DNA from: an uncultured Aquimarina sp. | GTDB taxonomy: Bacteria; Bacteroidota; Bacteroidia; Flavobacteriales; Flavobacteriaceae | Reading direction: 5' to 3' | Assembly: GCA_947498765.1 (NCBI GenBank) | Contig: CANMLG010000028.1 | Coordinates: forward strand, 1-64,000 | DNA: 64,000 nt | Part shown: piece after piece, positions 41,077 to 50,469 of the stretch | Numbering within the stretch: the stretch's first letter is position 1 | Layout of the letters: every line of letters begins with the position of its first letter | The notes under the pieces: generated by a model | The model's database searches: none | What the model was told of the DNA's origin: nothing | What the model saw: the letters and a program-made list of their open reading frames with translations, nothing else | Position numbers and translations under genes: made by a program

Positions 41077-42756
41077 ATGGCTGTAGAAACCAAAACCCCA
41101 TGGCAACGTTTTACTGGTTTACTGGAATTAGATCGTAAAGATATTCGTCAAATTTTTTACTATGCTATTTTTGCTGGCTTAGTTGCATTAACGCTTCCTT
41201 TAGGAATTCAAGCAATTATAAATTTAATACAAGGCGCACAAGTAAGTAGTTCTTGGATAATACTTGTTATACTAGTTACTGTAGGTGTTGCTTTTCAAGG
41301 CATATTGCAACTTATGCAAATGCGTATTCTTGAAAATATGCAACAAAAAATATTTGCTCGAGCTTCTTTTGAATTTACATACCGATTTCCCAAAATTAAA
41401 TTAGATGAGCTAAGGGATCATTATCCTCCAGAATTAGCCAATCGTTTTTTTGATATACTTACGGTACAAAAAGGCTTATCAAAAATTTTAATTGATTTTC
41501 CTGCTGCAGGTTTACAAATAATATTTGGGTTAATTTTATTATCATTTTATCACCCCTTTTTTATTTTATATGGTTTTCTTTTAATTGGCTTAATTTATAT
41601 CGTATTTAAGCTTACTGCAAAAAAAGGTATGGATACTAGTTTAAAAGAATCTAAAGGAAAGTATAAAGTAGCCCATTGGATTCAAGAAGTAGCTCGTTCC
41701 TTAATTAGTTTTAAAATTTCAAGTAAAACAAGCCTAGTATTAGAACGTAATGATAAATTAACACTGGATTATATTAATGCCCGAGAAAGTCATTTTAAAA
41801 TACTTATGCTTCAATTTGCTCAAATGATTGGCTTCAAAGTACTCGTAACAGCGGGGCTTTTAGTTATTGGTGGCTTGTTAGTTTTAAATCAAAAAATGAA
41901 TATCGGACAATTTGTTGCTGCAGAAATTATTATTTTATTGGTTATTGGATCAGTAGAAAAATTAATCAAAGGGCTAGAATCTTTTTATGATGTACTTACA
42001 TCTCTAGAAAAAATAGGACAAGTTGTTGATAAAGATTTAGATATAGATTCTGGTGTGAATCCTTTTATAACTGGTAATGAAAAATTAAATATCGAACTAG
42101 ATGAGATAAAGTATACAACTCTTGATAAAAAAAATATTATACGCTCTGCTAATTTAACGATTACCGAATCGGACCGTATATTACTCCTGGGCGCTACTGG
42201 TTCCGGAAAAGCTACATTATTTAAAATTATTTCGGGACTTATACCTCCTACAAATGGTGCTTTGTATGTCAATGACACTTCTATTAGAGCTATTTCATTA
42301 GACGATTACCGTACAGAAATTGGTGTTGTGCTTCCTGAGCAACTTCCCTTTGAAGGTACTATTCTTGAAAATATTACTTTAGGAAACGAAAATATTTCTC
42401 AAGAACGTATACACTGGGCTTTAAAAAATACAGGCTTACTTAATTTTATAAAAGAGCAACCCAAAGGAATACATAGTCAAATCCAATCAGATGGCTTGCA
42501 TATTCCTTACAAAATTGCAAAACGACTTGTTCTTGCTCGTGCAATTGTAACTAAACCTAAACTTTTATTATTAAAAGATGCATTAGAGGATTTTGAAACT
42601 AATGAAGCTAGAGAAATTATTGCATTCTTAATTGATCCTAAACGACCATGGGCACTATTTGTTTCCAGTCGAAGCTCGCTATGGAATAATAAATGTAATA
42701 AAACAGTTGAACTAAAAGATGGGGTTTTAACATACAAAACAGATTCAAATGCTTAA
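41077..42756 (+). CDS. ABC exporter-type protein (TMD-NBD) with degenerate NBD motifs
   Basis: Six-TM exporter fold then LLGATGSGKATLFKIISGLIPPTNGALYVND; no LSGGQ; Walker B position LLLLKDALED. Confidence 0.85.
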   Translation: MAVETKTPWQRFTGLLELDRKDIRQIFYYAIFAGLVALTLPLGIQAIINLIQGAQVSSSWIILVILVTVGVAFQGILQLMQMRILENMQQKIFARASFEFTYRFPKIKLDELRDHYPPELANRFFDILTVQKGLSKILIDFPAAGLQIIFGLILLSFYHPFFILYGFLLIGLIYIVFKLTAKKGMDTSLKESKGKYKVAHWIQEVARSLISFKISSKTSLVLERNDKLTLDYINARESHFKILMLQFAQMIGFKVLVTAGLLVIGGLLVLNQKMNIGQFVAAEIIILLVIGSVEKLIKGLESFYDVLTSLEKIGQVVDKDLDIDSGVNPFITGNEKLNIELDEIKYTTLDKKNIIRSANLTITESDRILLLGATGSGKATLFKIISGLIPPTNGALYVNDTSIRAISLDDYRTEIGVVLPEQLPFEGTILENITLGNENISQERIHWALKNTGLLNFIKEQPKGIHSQIQSDGLHIPYKIAKRLVLARAIVTKPKLLLLKDALEDFETNEAREIIAFLIDPKRPWALFVSSRSSLWNNKCNKTVELKDGVLTYKTDSNA

Positions 42757-44116
42757 TATTTCTAACAATAAACTTGGAAAAAAAATTCCTTTAGATGGTT
42801 TTGATGCCTATCAAGCAGCTCACAAAACTAGACATTTTAAATACTTTAATCGTTTTTTAGGTTTAACTGCTATTGTAGGTTTTATTTGTTTATTTCTACC
42901 TTGGACACAAAATGTTTCGGGTAAAGGCTATGTAACTACACTAACCCCCGATCAACGCCCGCAAACCATCCAATCTCCTATTCCTGGTAAAATAGAAAAA
43001 TGGTTTATACGCGAGGGAGATTTTGTAAAAAAAGGGGATACTATTCTTTTTATTTCTGAAATAAAAAATGAGTACATGGATCCCCAATTAGTAGAACGTA
43101 CCAATACACAGCGAGAGGCTAAAAGCAAATCGGTACTTTCATACATTGAAAAAACAAAAGCGCTTGACAATCAAGTAAACGCTCTTCAAAATGAATTGAG
43201 GTTAAAATTAAATCAAGCTAAAAATAAATTACAACAAGCAAAATTAAAAGTAATTAGCGATAGTACTGATTTTATAGCGGTAAAAAATAATTATGATATT
43301 GCCAAAAAGCAATATGACCGTACATTAACACTACAATCCGAAGGCTTAAAATCAGTTACAGCTGTTGAACAAAAGCGCTTAAAATTGCAAGAAATGCAAG
43401 CTAAACTGATTTCGCAAGAGAATAAATTACTAGTAAGCAAAAACAACATTTATAATGCTCAAATTGAAATTAGTCGAATTTCGAACGAATATGCCAATAA
43501 AATATCAAAATCAAGAAGCGACAAATTTTCTGCTGAATCAAATCAATACGAAGCTGAAGCGCAGGTTTCAAAACTTGAAACACAATCCACAAATTATAGT
43601 TTACGAAACAAGCTCTATTATATTACCGCTCCACAAGATGGTTTTATAAACAAAGCCATTCGCAGCGGTATTGGTGAAACTTTTAAAGAAGGTGAAAAAT
43701 TAGTAAATATTATGCCTTCTAAATACGATTTAGCTGTTGAAACTTTTGTGAATCCTATTGATTTACCACTCATCCACCTAGGAGAAAAAATTCGTGTCCA
43801 ATTTGATGGATGGCCTGCTATCTTTTTTAGCGGATGGCCAAACGTTTCATATGGTACCTATGGAGGTAAAGTTGTTGCTGTGGAAACTTTTATAAGTGAC
43901 AATGGCAAATTTAGAATATTAATTGCTCCAGATTCTAACGACCATAAATGGCCCAATAAGTTGCGCCCCGGCTCTGGTGCTTATACCATTGCATTGCTAG
44001 AAAATGTTCCTTTATGGTATGAATTATGGAGACAGTTAAATGGATTTCCTCCCAACTATTATACTCCTGAAAAAAATAAAAATAAGCTTGATAAAAATGA
44101 TAAAATAAAAAAGTAA
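42749..44116 (+). CDS. HlyD family periplasmic adaptor
   Basis: Single N-terminal TM, PIPGKIEKWFIREGDFVKKGDTILFISE, coiled coil, YYITAPQDGFINKAI. Confidence 0.92.
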   Translation: MLNISNNKLGKKIPLDGFDAYQAAHKTRHFKYFNRFLGLTAIVGFICLFLPWTQNVSGKGYVTTLTPDQRPQTIQSPIPGKIEKWFIREGDFVKKGDTILFISEIKNEYMDPQLVERTNTQREAKSKSVLSYIEKTKALDNQVNALQNELRLKLNQAKNKLQQAKLKVISDSTDFIAVKNNYDIAKKQYDRTLTLQSEGLKSVTAVEQKRLKLQEMQAKLISQENKLLVSKNNIYNAQIEISRISNEYANKISKSRSDKFSAESNQYEAEAQVSKLETQSTNYSLRNKLYYITAPQDGFINKAIRSGIGETFKEGEKLVNIMPSKYDLAVETFVNPIDLPLIHLGEKIRVQFDGWPAIFFSGWPNVSYGTYGGKVVAVETFISDNGKFRILIAPDSNDHKWPNKLRPGSGAYTIALLENVPLWYELWRQLNGFPPNYYTPEKNKNKLDKNDKIKK

Positions 44117-45534
44117 TGAACAAATTTACACCCCATTATATATTTATTAGTGCTTTATTATTCGTTTCATTTAGTTTTGCTCAAAACAAATTTACTCCAA
44201 ACAAAGCTACTTTTAGCTATCAAGAATTTTTGGGTTTTGTAAAAAAACATCACCCAATACTAAAACAAGCCAATTTAAACTTAAGCATTGGTGAAGCCAA
44301 TTTATTAAAATCACGAGGCGGTTTTGACCCTAAAATTGAAGTTGATTATAAAACTAAAGAGTTCAAAAAACTAGAGTACTTCGATATTTTAAATGCTACA
44401 TTTAAAATCCCTACATGGTATGGGATTGAGTTTAAAGCTAATTTTGAAGAAAACACTGGAGTTTTTTTAAACCCGCAAAACAATGTGCCCAAAAATGGCT
44501 TATATAGTGCTGGTGTTAGTGTTTCTGCTTTAGAAGGCTTTTTAATTAATGACCGCATGGCTACATTAAAAAAAGCGAAATTTTATTTAGAACAAACAAA
44601 AGCAGATCGTACATTACTTGTAAATGAACTTATTTACCAAGCCACCATAGCTTATTTTAACTGGATAAAAGCCACTACTGAAGAAAGTATTTTTAAAAAT
44701 TCATTAAAAAATGCCGAAACACGTTTTAAAGCTACTAAAAGAAGTGTAGAAACTGGCGATAAAGCTGCTATTGACTCTATTGAAGCAAAAATAACTCTTC
44801 AAAATAGAACTTTAGGTTTGGAAGCTGCACGTTTAAAAAGAATAAAAAGCACATTTAAAGTAAGTAATTTTTTATGGTTAAATGATATTCCTTTGGAGCT
44901 ACAACCCAACGTAAAACCTAATACACCTGATATTAATGCACTAACATCAATACTTGCTATTGACCAAGCTAACGTAGATAATTTACAATTAGATTTCCAC
45001 CCAAAAATTCAATTTTTAAGCTATAAAATTAAAAGTTTAAATGTAGACAAAAGACTCAAATTAAATAAATTACTACCTAAACTAGATTTAAATTATAACT
45101 TTATAAGTAGTTCTCCTGAACGCATAGACACATTTAATCAAAGAGAATTTAAAGCAGGCATAAAATTTAGTACGCCTTTATTTTTACGTAAAGAAAGAGG
45201 CGATTTAAAGTTAGCAAAATTCAAATTACAAGATGCTAATTTTGAACGTAGCTCGCAAACACTTCAAATTCGAAATAAAATTAATATTGCTTATGCAGAA
45301 ATTAATTCTTTAGACAAACAATTTAATCTTATTAAAGATATAATAGTTAATTATAAAGTAATGTTAGCTGCCGAGGAACGTAAATTTTTTTTAGGTGAAA
45401 GTTCATTGTTTTTAGTAAACTCACGTGAACAAAAACTGATTAACACACAAATAAAACAAAATGAAATACAAGTCAAATTATTAAATACCAGAGCAAAATT
45501 ATTCAATAGTTTAGGGATATCACTACCGGAATAA
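44116..45534 (+). CDS. TolC family outer membrane protein
   Basis: Signal peptide; two coiled-coil repeats; overlaps the HlyD stop. Confidence 0.88.
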   Translation: MNKFTPHYIFISALLFVSFSFAQNKFTPNKATFSYQEFLGFVKKHHPILKQANLNLSIGEANLLKSRGGFDPKIEVDYKTKEFKKLEYFDILNATFKIPTWYGIEFKANFEENTGVFLNPQNNVPKNGLYSAGVSVSALEGFLINDRMATLKKAKFYLEQTKADRTLLVNELIYQATIAYFNWIKATTEESIFKNSLKNAETRFKATKRSVETGDKAAIDSIEAKITLQNRTLGLEAARLKRIKSTFKVSNFLWLNDIPLELQPNVKPNTPDINALTSILAIDQANVDNLQLDFHPKIQFLSYKIKSLNVDKRLKLNKLLPKLDLNYNFISSSPERIDTFNQREFKAGIKFSTPLFLRKERGDLKLAKFKLQDANFERSSQTLQIRNKINIAYAEINSLDKQFNLIKDIIVNYKVMLAAEERKFFLGESSLFLVNSREQKLINTQIKQNEIQVKLLNTRAKLFNSLGISLPE

Positions 45535-45539
45535 GATTT

Positions 45540-45960
45540 AGTACTACAACATAACAGAATACATCATATTCAAACATTCTATTGTATTGAAAATGATTGT
45601 CAATTGTTATGTATTGATTACCAGTTTCAGGGTCTTTTTCTTGTCGTTGGTACGCATACCTGTAATCACTTAAGCTGTTACGCAGTGGCATTGGCATACC
45701 AAATGGATAGTAGTCCGTTCCGGTTTTGGTTATTTCACTTTCACTCCATGAAACTACCGCAAGTACATTACCTAAATGATCCGTAAGCTCATAATTGGTT
45801 TTTCCTCTTTGGCGTTTGGTTTTGGGTAAGTGGCATATCTGTAGCCACAACCCCTGTTTCCTGTAATCCTAATCGGCTGCTACCATAAATATGGTGTTCC
45901 TTAAGTACTACGCCTTCAACTGTCTGTGATGTAAACGGATTATTTTATCAATATCTTCAA
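45540..45960 (-). pseudogene. RHS-repeat C-terminal core fragment, frameshifted
   Basis: EHHIYGSSRLGLQETGVV... then frameshift to KTNYELTDHLGNVLAVVSWSESEITKTGTDYYPFGMPMPLRNSLSDYRYAYQRQEKDPETGN. Confidence 0.8.
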
Positions 45961-46122
45961 GTGATGCCGAATTTATTTGTCAAGCAGCATTTCTAAATGC
46001 TTATTTATATGAATGTATAATTATATTCAAATATATTATTTTTGGTATAAGTATTGTTTAACATTTATCAATTTTCTTTATTTAATCAATAAGGCGTATA
46101 TTTGCACCATCAAGTGTTTTTT

Positions 46123-46257
46123 ATGAAAAACTCAACTTTACATATTAAAAGCCCTTCTAAAGAATTACTTTCTTTGGTTAGAAAACTTGGTAACGATAAA
46201 GACGTTAAGAAAAAAATTGCTCAAAAAAATATAAGCAAATACTTTAAAAAATCTTAA
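46123..46257 (+). CDS. 44-aa basic protein upstream of DUF6169-like gene
   Basis: MKNSTLHIKSPSKELLSLVRKLGNDKDVKKKIAQKNISKYFKKS; preceded by TATATTTG (46097-46104); 13-nt gap to next ORF. Confidence 0.65.
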   Translation: MKNSTLHIKSPSKELLSLVRKLGNDKDVKKKIAQKNISKYFKKS

Positions 46258-46270
46258 ACGTATTTAGTTT

Positions 46271-46738
46271 ATGAATTACTACAGGGAATATCCCTTTACT
46301 ACCTCTATATCAGGTGTTCGCTATGTTTTAATATTTAGTGAATTTGATAATCAAGATTATAACACCCCCGTAATTGATATTACTCTTGTTTGTGAAGATA
46401 ATTTGGAACAAGCTAACGACGTAGACGTTCTAATCAATATAAATAACTTTATAAAAGATTACTTATCTCAATTCAAAAATGTTATTATCTATTATTATTG
46501 TGATAAAGCTCCTATTGTTAAAAGTAAGAAAAATCAAAACCTTTCAAATCAAGAATATAGGCACATCTTATTTAATAGAATGTTTGAGTTTTCAAAATTT
46601 AATTCCGTTATAAAAAAGAGTATTATAATCAACGACCCTGAAGAAGGAAACCATTACATCAATTTAATCGGCAATACTTCTCTTTATGATACTATCGAAA
46701 AAATTGCTCTTGATATTAATAAGATTAACAATAAATAG
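46271..46738 (+). CDS. DUF6169-like protein
   Basis: MNYYREYPFTTSISGVRYVLIFSEF...RHILFNRMFEFSKFNSVIKKSI. Confidence 0.55.
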   Translation: MNYYREYPFTTSISGVRYVLIFSEFDNQDYNTPVIDITLVCEDNLEQANDVDVLININNFIKDYLSQFKNVIIYYYCDKAPIVKSKKNQNLSNQEYRHILFNRMFEFSKFNSVIKKSIIINDPEEGNHYINLIGNTSLYDTIEKIALDINKINNK

Positions 46739-46746
46739 ATAGCCTA

Positions 46747-47039
46747 CAAAAGCGGATGAAAATTATTTACAATACTATGTAAATCCTCTAAATCATTTGC
46801 CTTGTAAGCTTCCGTAGAAGATATAAACCGATGACCTGCTAGTACTTGTGTTTTCTAAGTCCGTACTGTTTCAACCAATTGGTAATAACTGAAGTTCGTA
46901 TCTGCTTTGTAGAAGTTATATAAGTGTTTAGTCCTTTTAAATGTCTAATAATCATAGCCAAAATATTTCCTATAGATCCGACAATTAATACTTCTTTATC
47001 ATTATTATTAAGCAAGTTACTTAATGCTGTACAATACAT
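46747..47039 (-). pseudogene. Tyrosine recombinase/integrase C-terminal fragment (copy A), frame broken
   Basis: GSIGNILAMIIRHLKGLNTYITSTKQIRTSVITNWLKQYGLRKHKY then other frame KTQVLAGHRFISSTEAYKANDLEDLHSIVNNFHPLL. Confidence 0.7.
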
Positions 47040-47205
47040 ATCTGGTCACAAACACATCAGCTCCACCGAAAACTACCTTACTACAAACATTGAATAGTTA
47101 AAAAGTAGTGTTGTTAAGTTACATCCGTTTTAGAACAACAAAAGCTACTCTTTTTGTAGAATAGCTTTGTTTTACACTCCTTGTTGGCACAGAAAACATT
47201 TCTGC

Positions 47206-47293
47206 GCTATCACTTTTGTTTTTTATTCTTTAAATCCGAGCGGTCGGGAGCTATCACTTTTGTTTCTTATTCTTTAAATCCGAGCGGTCGGGC
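47206..47293 (+). repeat. Two 44-bp tandem copies
   Basis: GCTATCACTTTTGTTT[T/C]TTATTCTTTAAATCCGAGCGGTCGGG at 47206-47249 and 47250-47293. Confidence 0.9.
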
Positions 47294-47322
47294 GCTCGCG
47301 CCAGCCTGGGAAAAGGTTAAAT

Positions 47323-47826
47323 TTATAAAATATTGATTTTAGTTTTCTTAGTGTTTTCAATACTATCAAAATCAAAACAAATAATACATATATTTTCAAG
47401 GACTTCTTCATTTTTTAAATAATAAAGAAAAGAATAAAATTTATTTATACTTACTATAGCCATAGCGTCATTCGTATTTATTATAAACTCATAGTCTTTT
47501 TTTAAATTTATTAAGAAATCAAGGCATTTAATCTCAAAATAAGAAAAGCTTTTTATTTTTCTGTTTATATCAATATTATAATACTTAATAAAATAAATTA
47601 ATTCAAATTTATAAATGCCTATTAATTCCTTGATTGATAACTCCCCTATTTTTTCATAATATGAATTTATATGAACAATATCTATAACTAATATTTTTTT
47701 AAATTTTTTTTTAAAAAAAATATTAAACTCATGTATTTCATAATATTTTTTGAATATTATTTTATAAATATTTTTTTTTTCAAAAATTTGATTACTTAGA
47801 ATTTCGTTATCTTCTTTATCTAACAT
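47323..47826 (-). CDS. Putative immunity protein for the adjacent RHS C-terminal toxin
   Basis: Very AT-rich ORF immediately 3' of the RHS-CT ORF, same strand. Confidence 0.5.
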   Translation of the reverse strand: MLDKEDNEILSNQIFEKKNIYKIIFKKYYEIHEFNIFFKKKFKKILVIDIVHINSYYEKIGELSIKELIGIYKFELIYFIKYYNIDINRKIKSFSYFEIKCLDFLINLKKDYEFIINTNDAMAIVSINKFYSFLYYLKNEEVLENICIICFDFDSIENTKKTKINIL

Positions 47827-47871
47827 AGCGGCTATACATTCAATCGTTCTGTTTTTGTATTCTTTAAAAAT

Positions 47872-48966
47872 TTACAACCCTGAATTAAAATCAAAAGTTC
47901 TCGCTCCACTATTAGTTCTTGTTCTAATTTTATTAGGCGAAGCTTTCAATATACTATTAATAAATGTATCATCTCCTGTTTCTATGAAAAATTTTATTGC
48001 TGCAGTTGTAGCGTGATTTCCTTCATTGATTACTATTTTTCCATCAAATCTAAATGCTCCTATCTTATCAAGGAACCCTTTCTTACTTAATCCATTATGC
48101 ATTTGATCTACAATAAAATCAACAGTTTCATGACTCCTTAATCCATTTTGAATAGATAAAATTCCTTTTTCTCGAGCAATTGTATTAATTTGATCTATAA
48201 CAGCATCATCAATAGTCTGACCTTGTTGCATTTCTATCAAAGGTCCAGTTTGAATTTTTCCTCTCCTAAATACTTTACTTAGACCTCTTCCTATAATTGG
48301 ACCTAAACCGGCTGTAACACCTCCTAATGTACCTTGAAAAAGTGCTTTATTAGTGTTAATCTTACCTCCATTTTGTATACGTTGATAAACTCCACTTCCA
48401 ATAAATCCTCCTGCTATACCTCCTAATACTGCTGCTGAAGCTCCTCCTGTTTCTATGGCAAGACCGACAAATGCTCCATCAACAGCCCCCGAAGCTACAC
48501 TTGCCCAAAAATCATCCCCACCAGTTGCTAAAGATACTGCCCCTCCAACTACTGCTCCTACAAGAGTAGAACCTAAAGTAATCGCTCCAAAAAAACCTCC
48601 ATCAGGATCAATACCATTAATAGGGTTATTACCCATCCCTAGATATGGTGAGTGATACTGCCCATACGGATCCGTAGTCAACCACCTTCCAATACGTGCA
48701 TCCCATAATCTAAGTTCAAAAGCTTCTTTACCCGTTTCAGGATCTTTTTCTTGTCCTTGGTAGGCGTAGCGGTAATCACTTAGTGAGTTACGTAATGGCA
48801 TTGGCATACCAAAGGGATAGTAGTCCGTTCCGGTTTTGGTAATTTCACTTTCACTCCATGAAACTACCGCACGTACATTACCTAAATGATCCGTAAGCTC
48901 GTAATTAGTTTTAGCGTTTGCTCGTTTGTATACGCCTAATCGGCTTGCGCCGTATATGATGTGCTC
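47872..48966 (-). CDS. Orphan RHS tip: core fragment plus C-terminal toxin domain
   Basis: ALKEHIIYGASRLGVYKRANAKTNYELTDHLGNVRAVVSWSESEITKTGTDYYPFGMPMPLRNSLSDYRYAYQGQEKDPETGKEAFELRLWDARIGRWLTTDPYGQYHSPYLGMGNNPINGIDPDGG, then a variable tail; open back to an in-frame TAA near 48969. Confidence 0.8.
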   Translation of the reverse strand, partial: EHIIYGASRLGVYKRANAKTNYELTDHLGNVRAVVSWSESEITKTGTDYYPFGMPMPLRNSLSDYRYAYQGQEKDPETGKEAFELRLWDARIGRWLTTDPYGQYHSPYLGMGNNPINGIDPDGGFFGAITLGSTLVGAVVGGAVSLATGGDDFWASVASGAVDGAFVGLAIETGGASAAVLGGIAGGFIGSGVYQRIQNGGKINTNKALFQGTLGGVTAGLGPIIGRGLSKVFRRGKIQTGPLIEMQQGQTIDDAVIDQINTIAREKGILSIQNGLRSHETVDFIVDQMHNGLSKKGFLDKIGAFRFDGKIVINEGNHATTAAIKFFIETGDDTFINSILKASPNKIRTRTNSGARTFDFNSGL

Positions 48967-49062
48967 TTTTAAGGCTTAATCAATCAGTATCTAAAATGCT
49001 TATGTATATGAACTTAAATTGAACAAGCGATGACTATAAAATCACTGCTTGTTTCAAATTAA

Positions 49063-49371
49063 TTATAAATTTTGTAATACTTTTTTTAATTCTTTAGGGT
49101 CTCTCTTATTATTCCAAAAAAGTAATAATTCAATTCTGTTTTCTTTTTTATTTATATCAAAAAATAAAGTTGTTTGTTTTGATACAACTACACTTCTTAT
49201 TTGACTTCTTTTTGAAATTCTACCTTCTAATTTACCAGTCTTTAACACTTCAAGTTTACTATTAACTAGCAATGTGAATTTCTTAACTTCTTTTAAGTTC
49301 CATTTTACTAAAATAAATTCAAGTTCTTCGGTATAGCTAACTTTAGCTTTTTTACCCCAAATAATATCCAT
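49063..49371 (-). CDS. RelE/ParE-like toxin
   Basis: DIIWGKKAKVSYTEELEFILVKWNLKEVKKF...SKQTTLFFDINKKENRIELLLFWNNKRDPKEL. Confidence 0.75.
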   Translation of the reverse strand: MDIIWGKKAKVSYTEELEFILVKWNLKEVKKFTLLVNSKLEVLKTGKLEGRISKRSQIRSVVVSKQTTLFFDINKKENRIELLLFWNNKRDPKELKKVLQNL

Positions 49372-49377
49372 TTTTGT

Positions 49378-49638
49378 CTAGTCAGTGATATTAAATTTCT
49401 GATTTATTTCAGACATCACTTGTTTATGTGAAAAGAAATCTCCTTTACTAATATCTTTTCTACTTTCAAATAATAAATCTTGTATATCTACAGGAAGTTC
49501 ATCATAAAAATCAACATCTTTATTTTCTTCTCTGTAACTTTCAAAAACAGCCTTCACTATTCTCAATACTTTTTCGTCAGCATCAATCATATACTGGCTT
49601 ATCATATTTCTTAATTCTGCTGCTCCCATAATACTCAT
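49378..49638 (-). CDS. Cognate antitoxin-like protein
   Basis: Likely start MSIMGAAELRNMISQYMIDADEKVLRIVKAVFESY; 6 nt upstream of the toxin ORF. Confidence 0.7.
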   Translation of the reverse strand: MSIMGAAELRNMISQYMIDADEKVLRIVKAVFESYREENKDVDFYDELPVDIQDLLFESRKDISKGDFFSHKQVMSEINQKFNITD

Positions 49639-49689
49639 ATTATAAACTATTACAAATATAATCAATTCAAAACCCATTCCATAATATTA

Positions 49690-50190
49690 CAAAAGCGGAT
49701 GAAAATTATTCACAATATCGTGCAAATCCTCTAAATCATTTGCCTTGTAAGCTTCCGTAGAAGATATAAACCGATGACCTACTAGTACTTGTGTTTTCTA
49801 AGTCCGTACTGTTTCAACCAATTGGTAATAACTGAAGTTCGTATCTGCTTTGTAGAAGTTATATAAGTGTTTAGTCCTTTTAAATGTCTAATAATCGTAG
49901 CCAAAATATTTCCTATAGATCCGACAATTAATACTTCTTTATCATTATTATTAAGCAAGTTACTTAATGCTGTATAATACATATCTGGTCACAAATACAT
50001 CAGCGCTACCGAAAACTACCTTACTACAAACATGGAACAGTTAAAAACTACTATTGTTAAGTTGCATCCGTTGTAAACAACAAAAGCTACTCTTTTTATA
50101 GAATAGCTTTGTTTTACGCTCCTTGTTGGCACAGAAAACATTTCTGCGCTATCACTTTTGTCTTTATTCTTTAAATCCGAACGGTCGGGT
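49690..50190 (-). repeat. Long direct repeat copy B with recombinase fragment
   Basis: Near-identical to 46747-47249, including MYYTALSNLLNNNDKEVLIVGSIGNILATIIRHLKG. Confidence 0.85.
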
Positions 50191-50279
50191 TCCTGTAATC
50201 TATTATACACACAAAAAGCTACCTAATTTTCATTAGATAGCTTTCTTTTACTTTATATTATTTATTCTCTTTGTTTTGG

Positions 50280-50310
50280 TTCACGAGCGGGACGCTCGCG
50301 CCAGCCTGGT
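50280..50310. repeat. GC-rich palindromic repeat CGAGCGGGACGCTCGCGCCAGCCTGG
   Basis: CGAGCG-gga-CGCTCG plus GCGCCAGCCTGG; related copy CGAGCGGTCGGGCGCTCGCGCCAGCCTGG at 47281-47309. Confidence 0.7.
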
Positions 50311-50469
50311 TTATACCAAATTTACTAGGTAGTCCAATCTACGAACTGCAATTACAGGATTATGATTGAAAACGGATATTCATATTTTTTTGTTAAAATA
50401 TTATTAAAATCAACAACATAACTAATTAATCGCTTGAATTGTTAATTAAATGTTAAATATATATTTACT

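Larger units (their letters stand above)
46747..47297 (-). repeat. Long direct repeat copy A carrying a tyrosine-recombinase fragment
   Basis: Near-identical to 49690-50190 over about 500 bp. Confidence 0.85.

Noticed and set aside
50016-50210. ORF on minus strand (64 aa) in direct repeat B
   Set aside because: Not preserved as an ORF in repeat copy A and includes the repeat hairpin; probably fortuitous.
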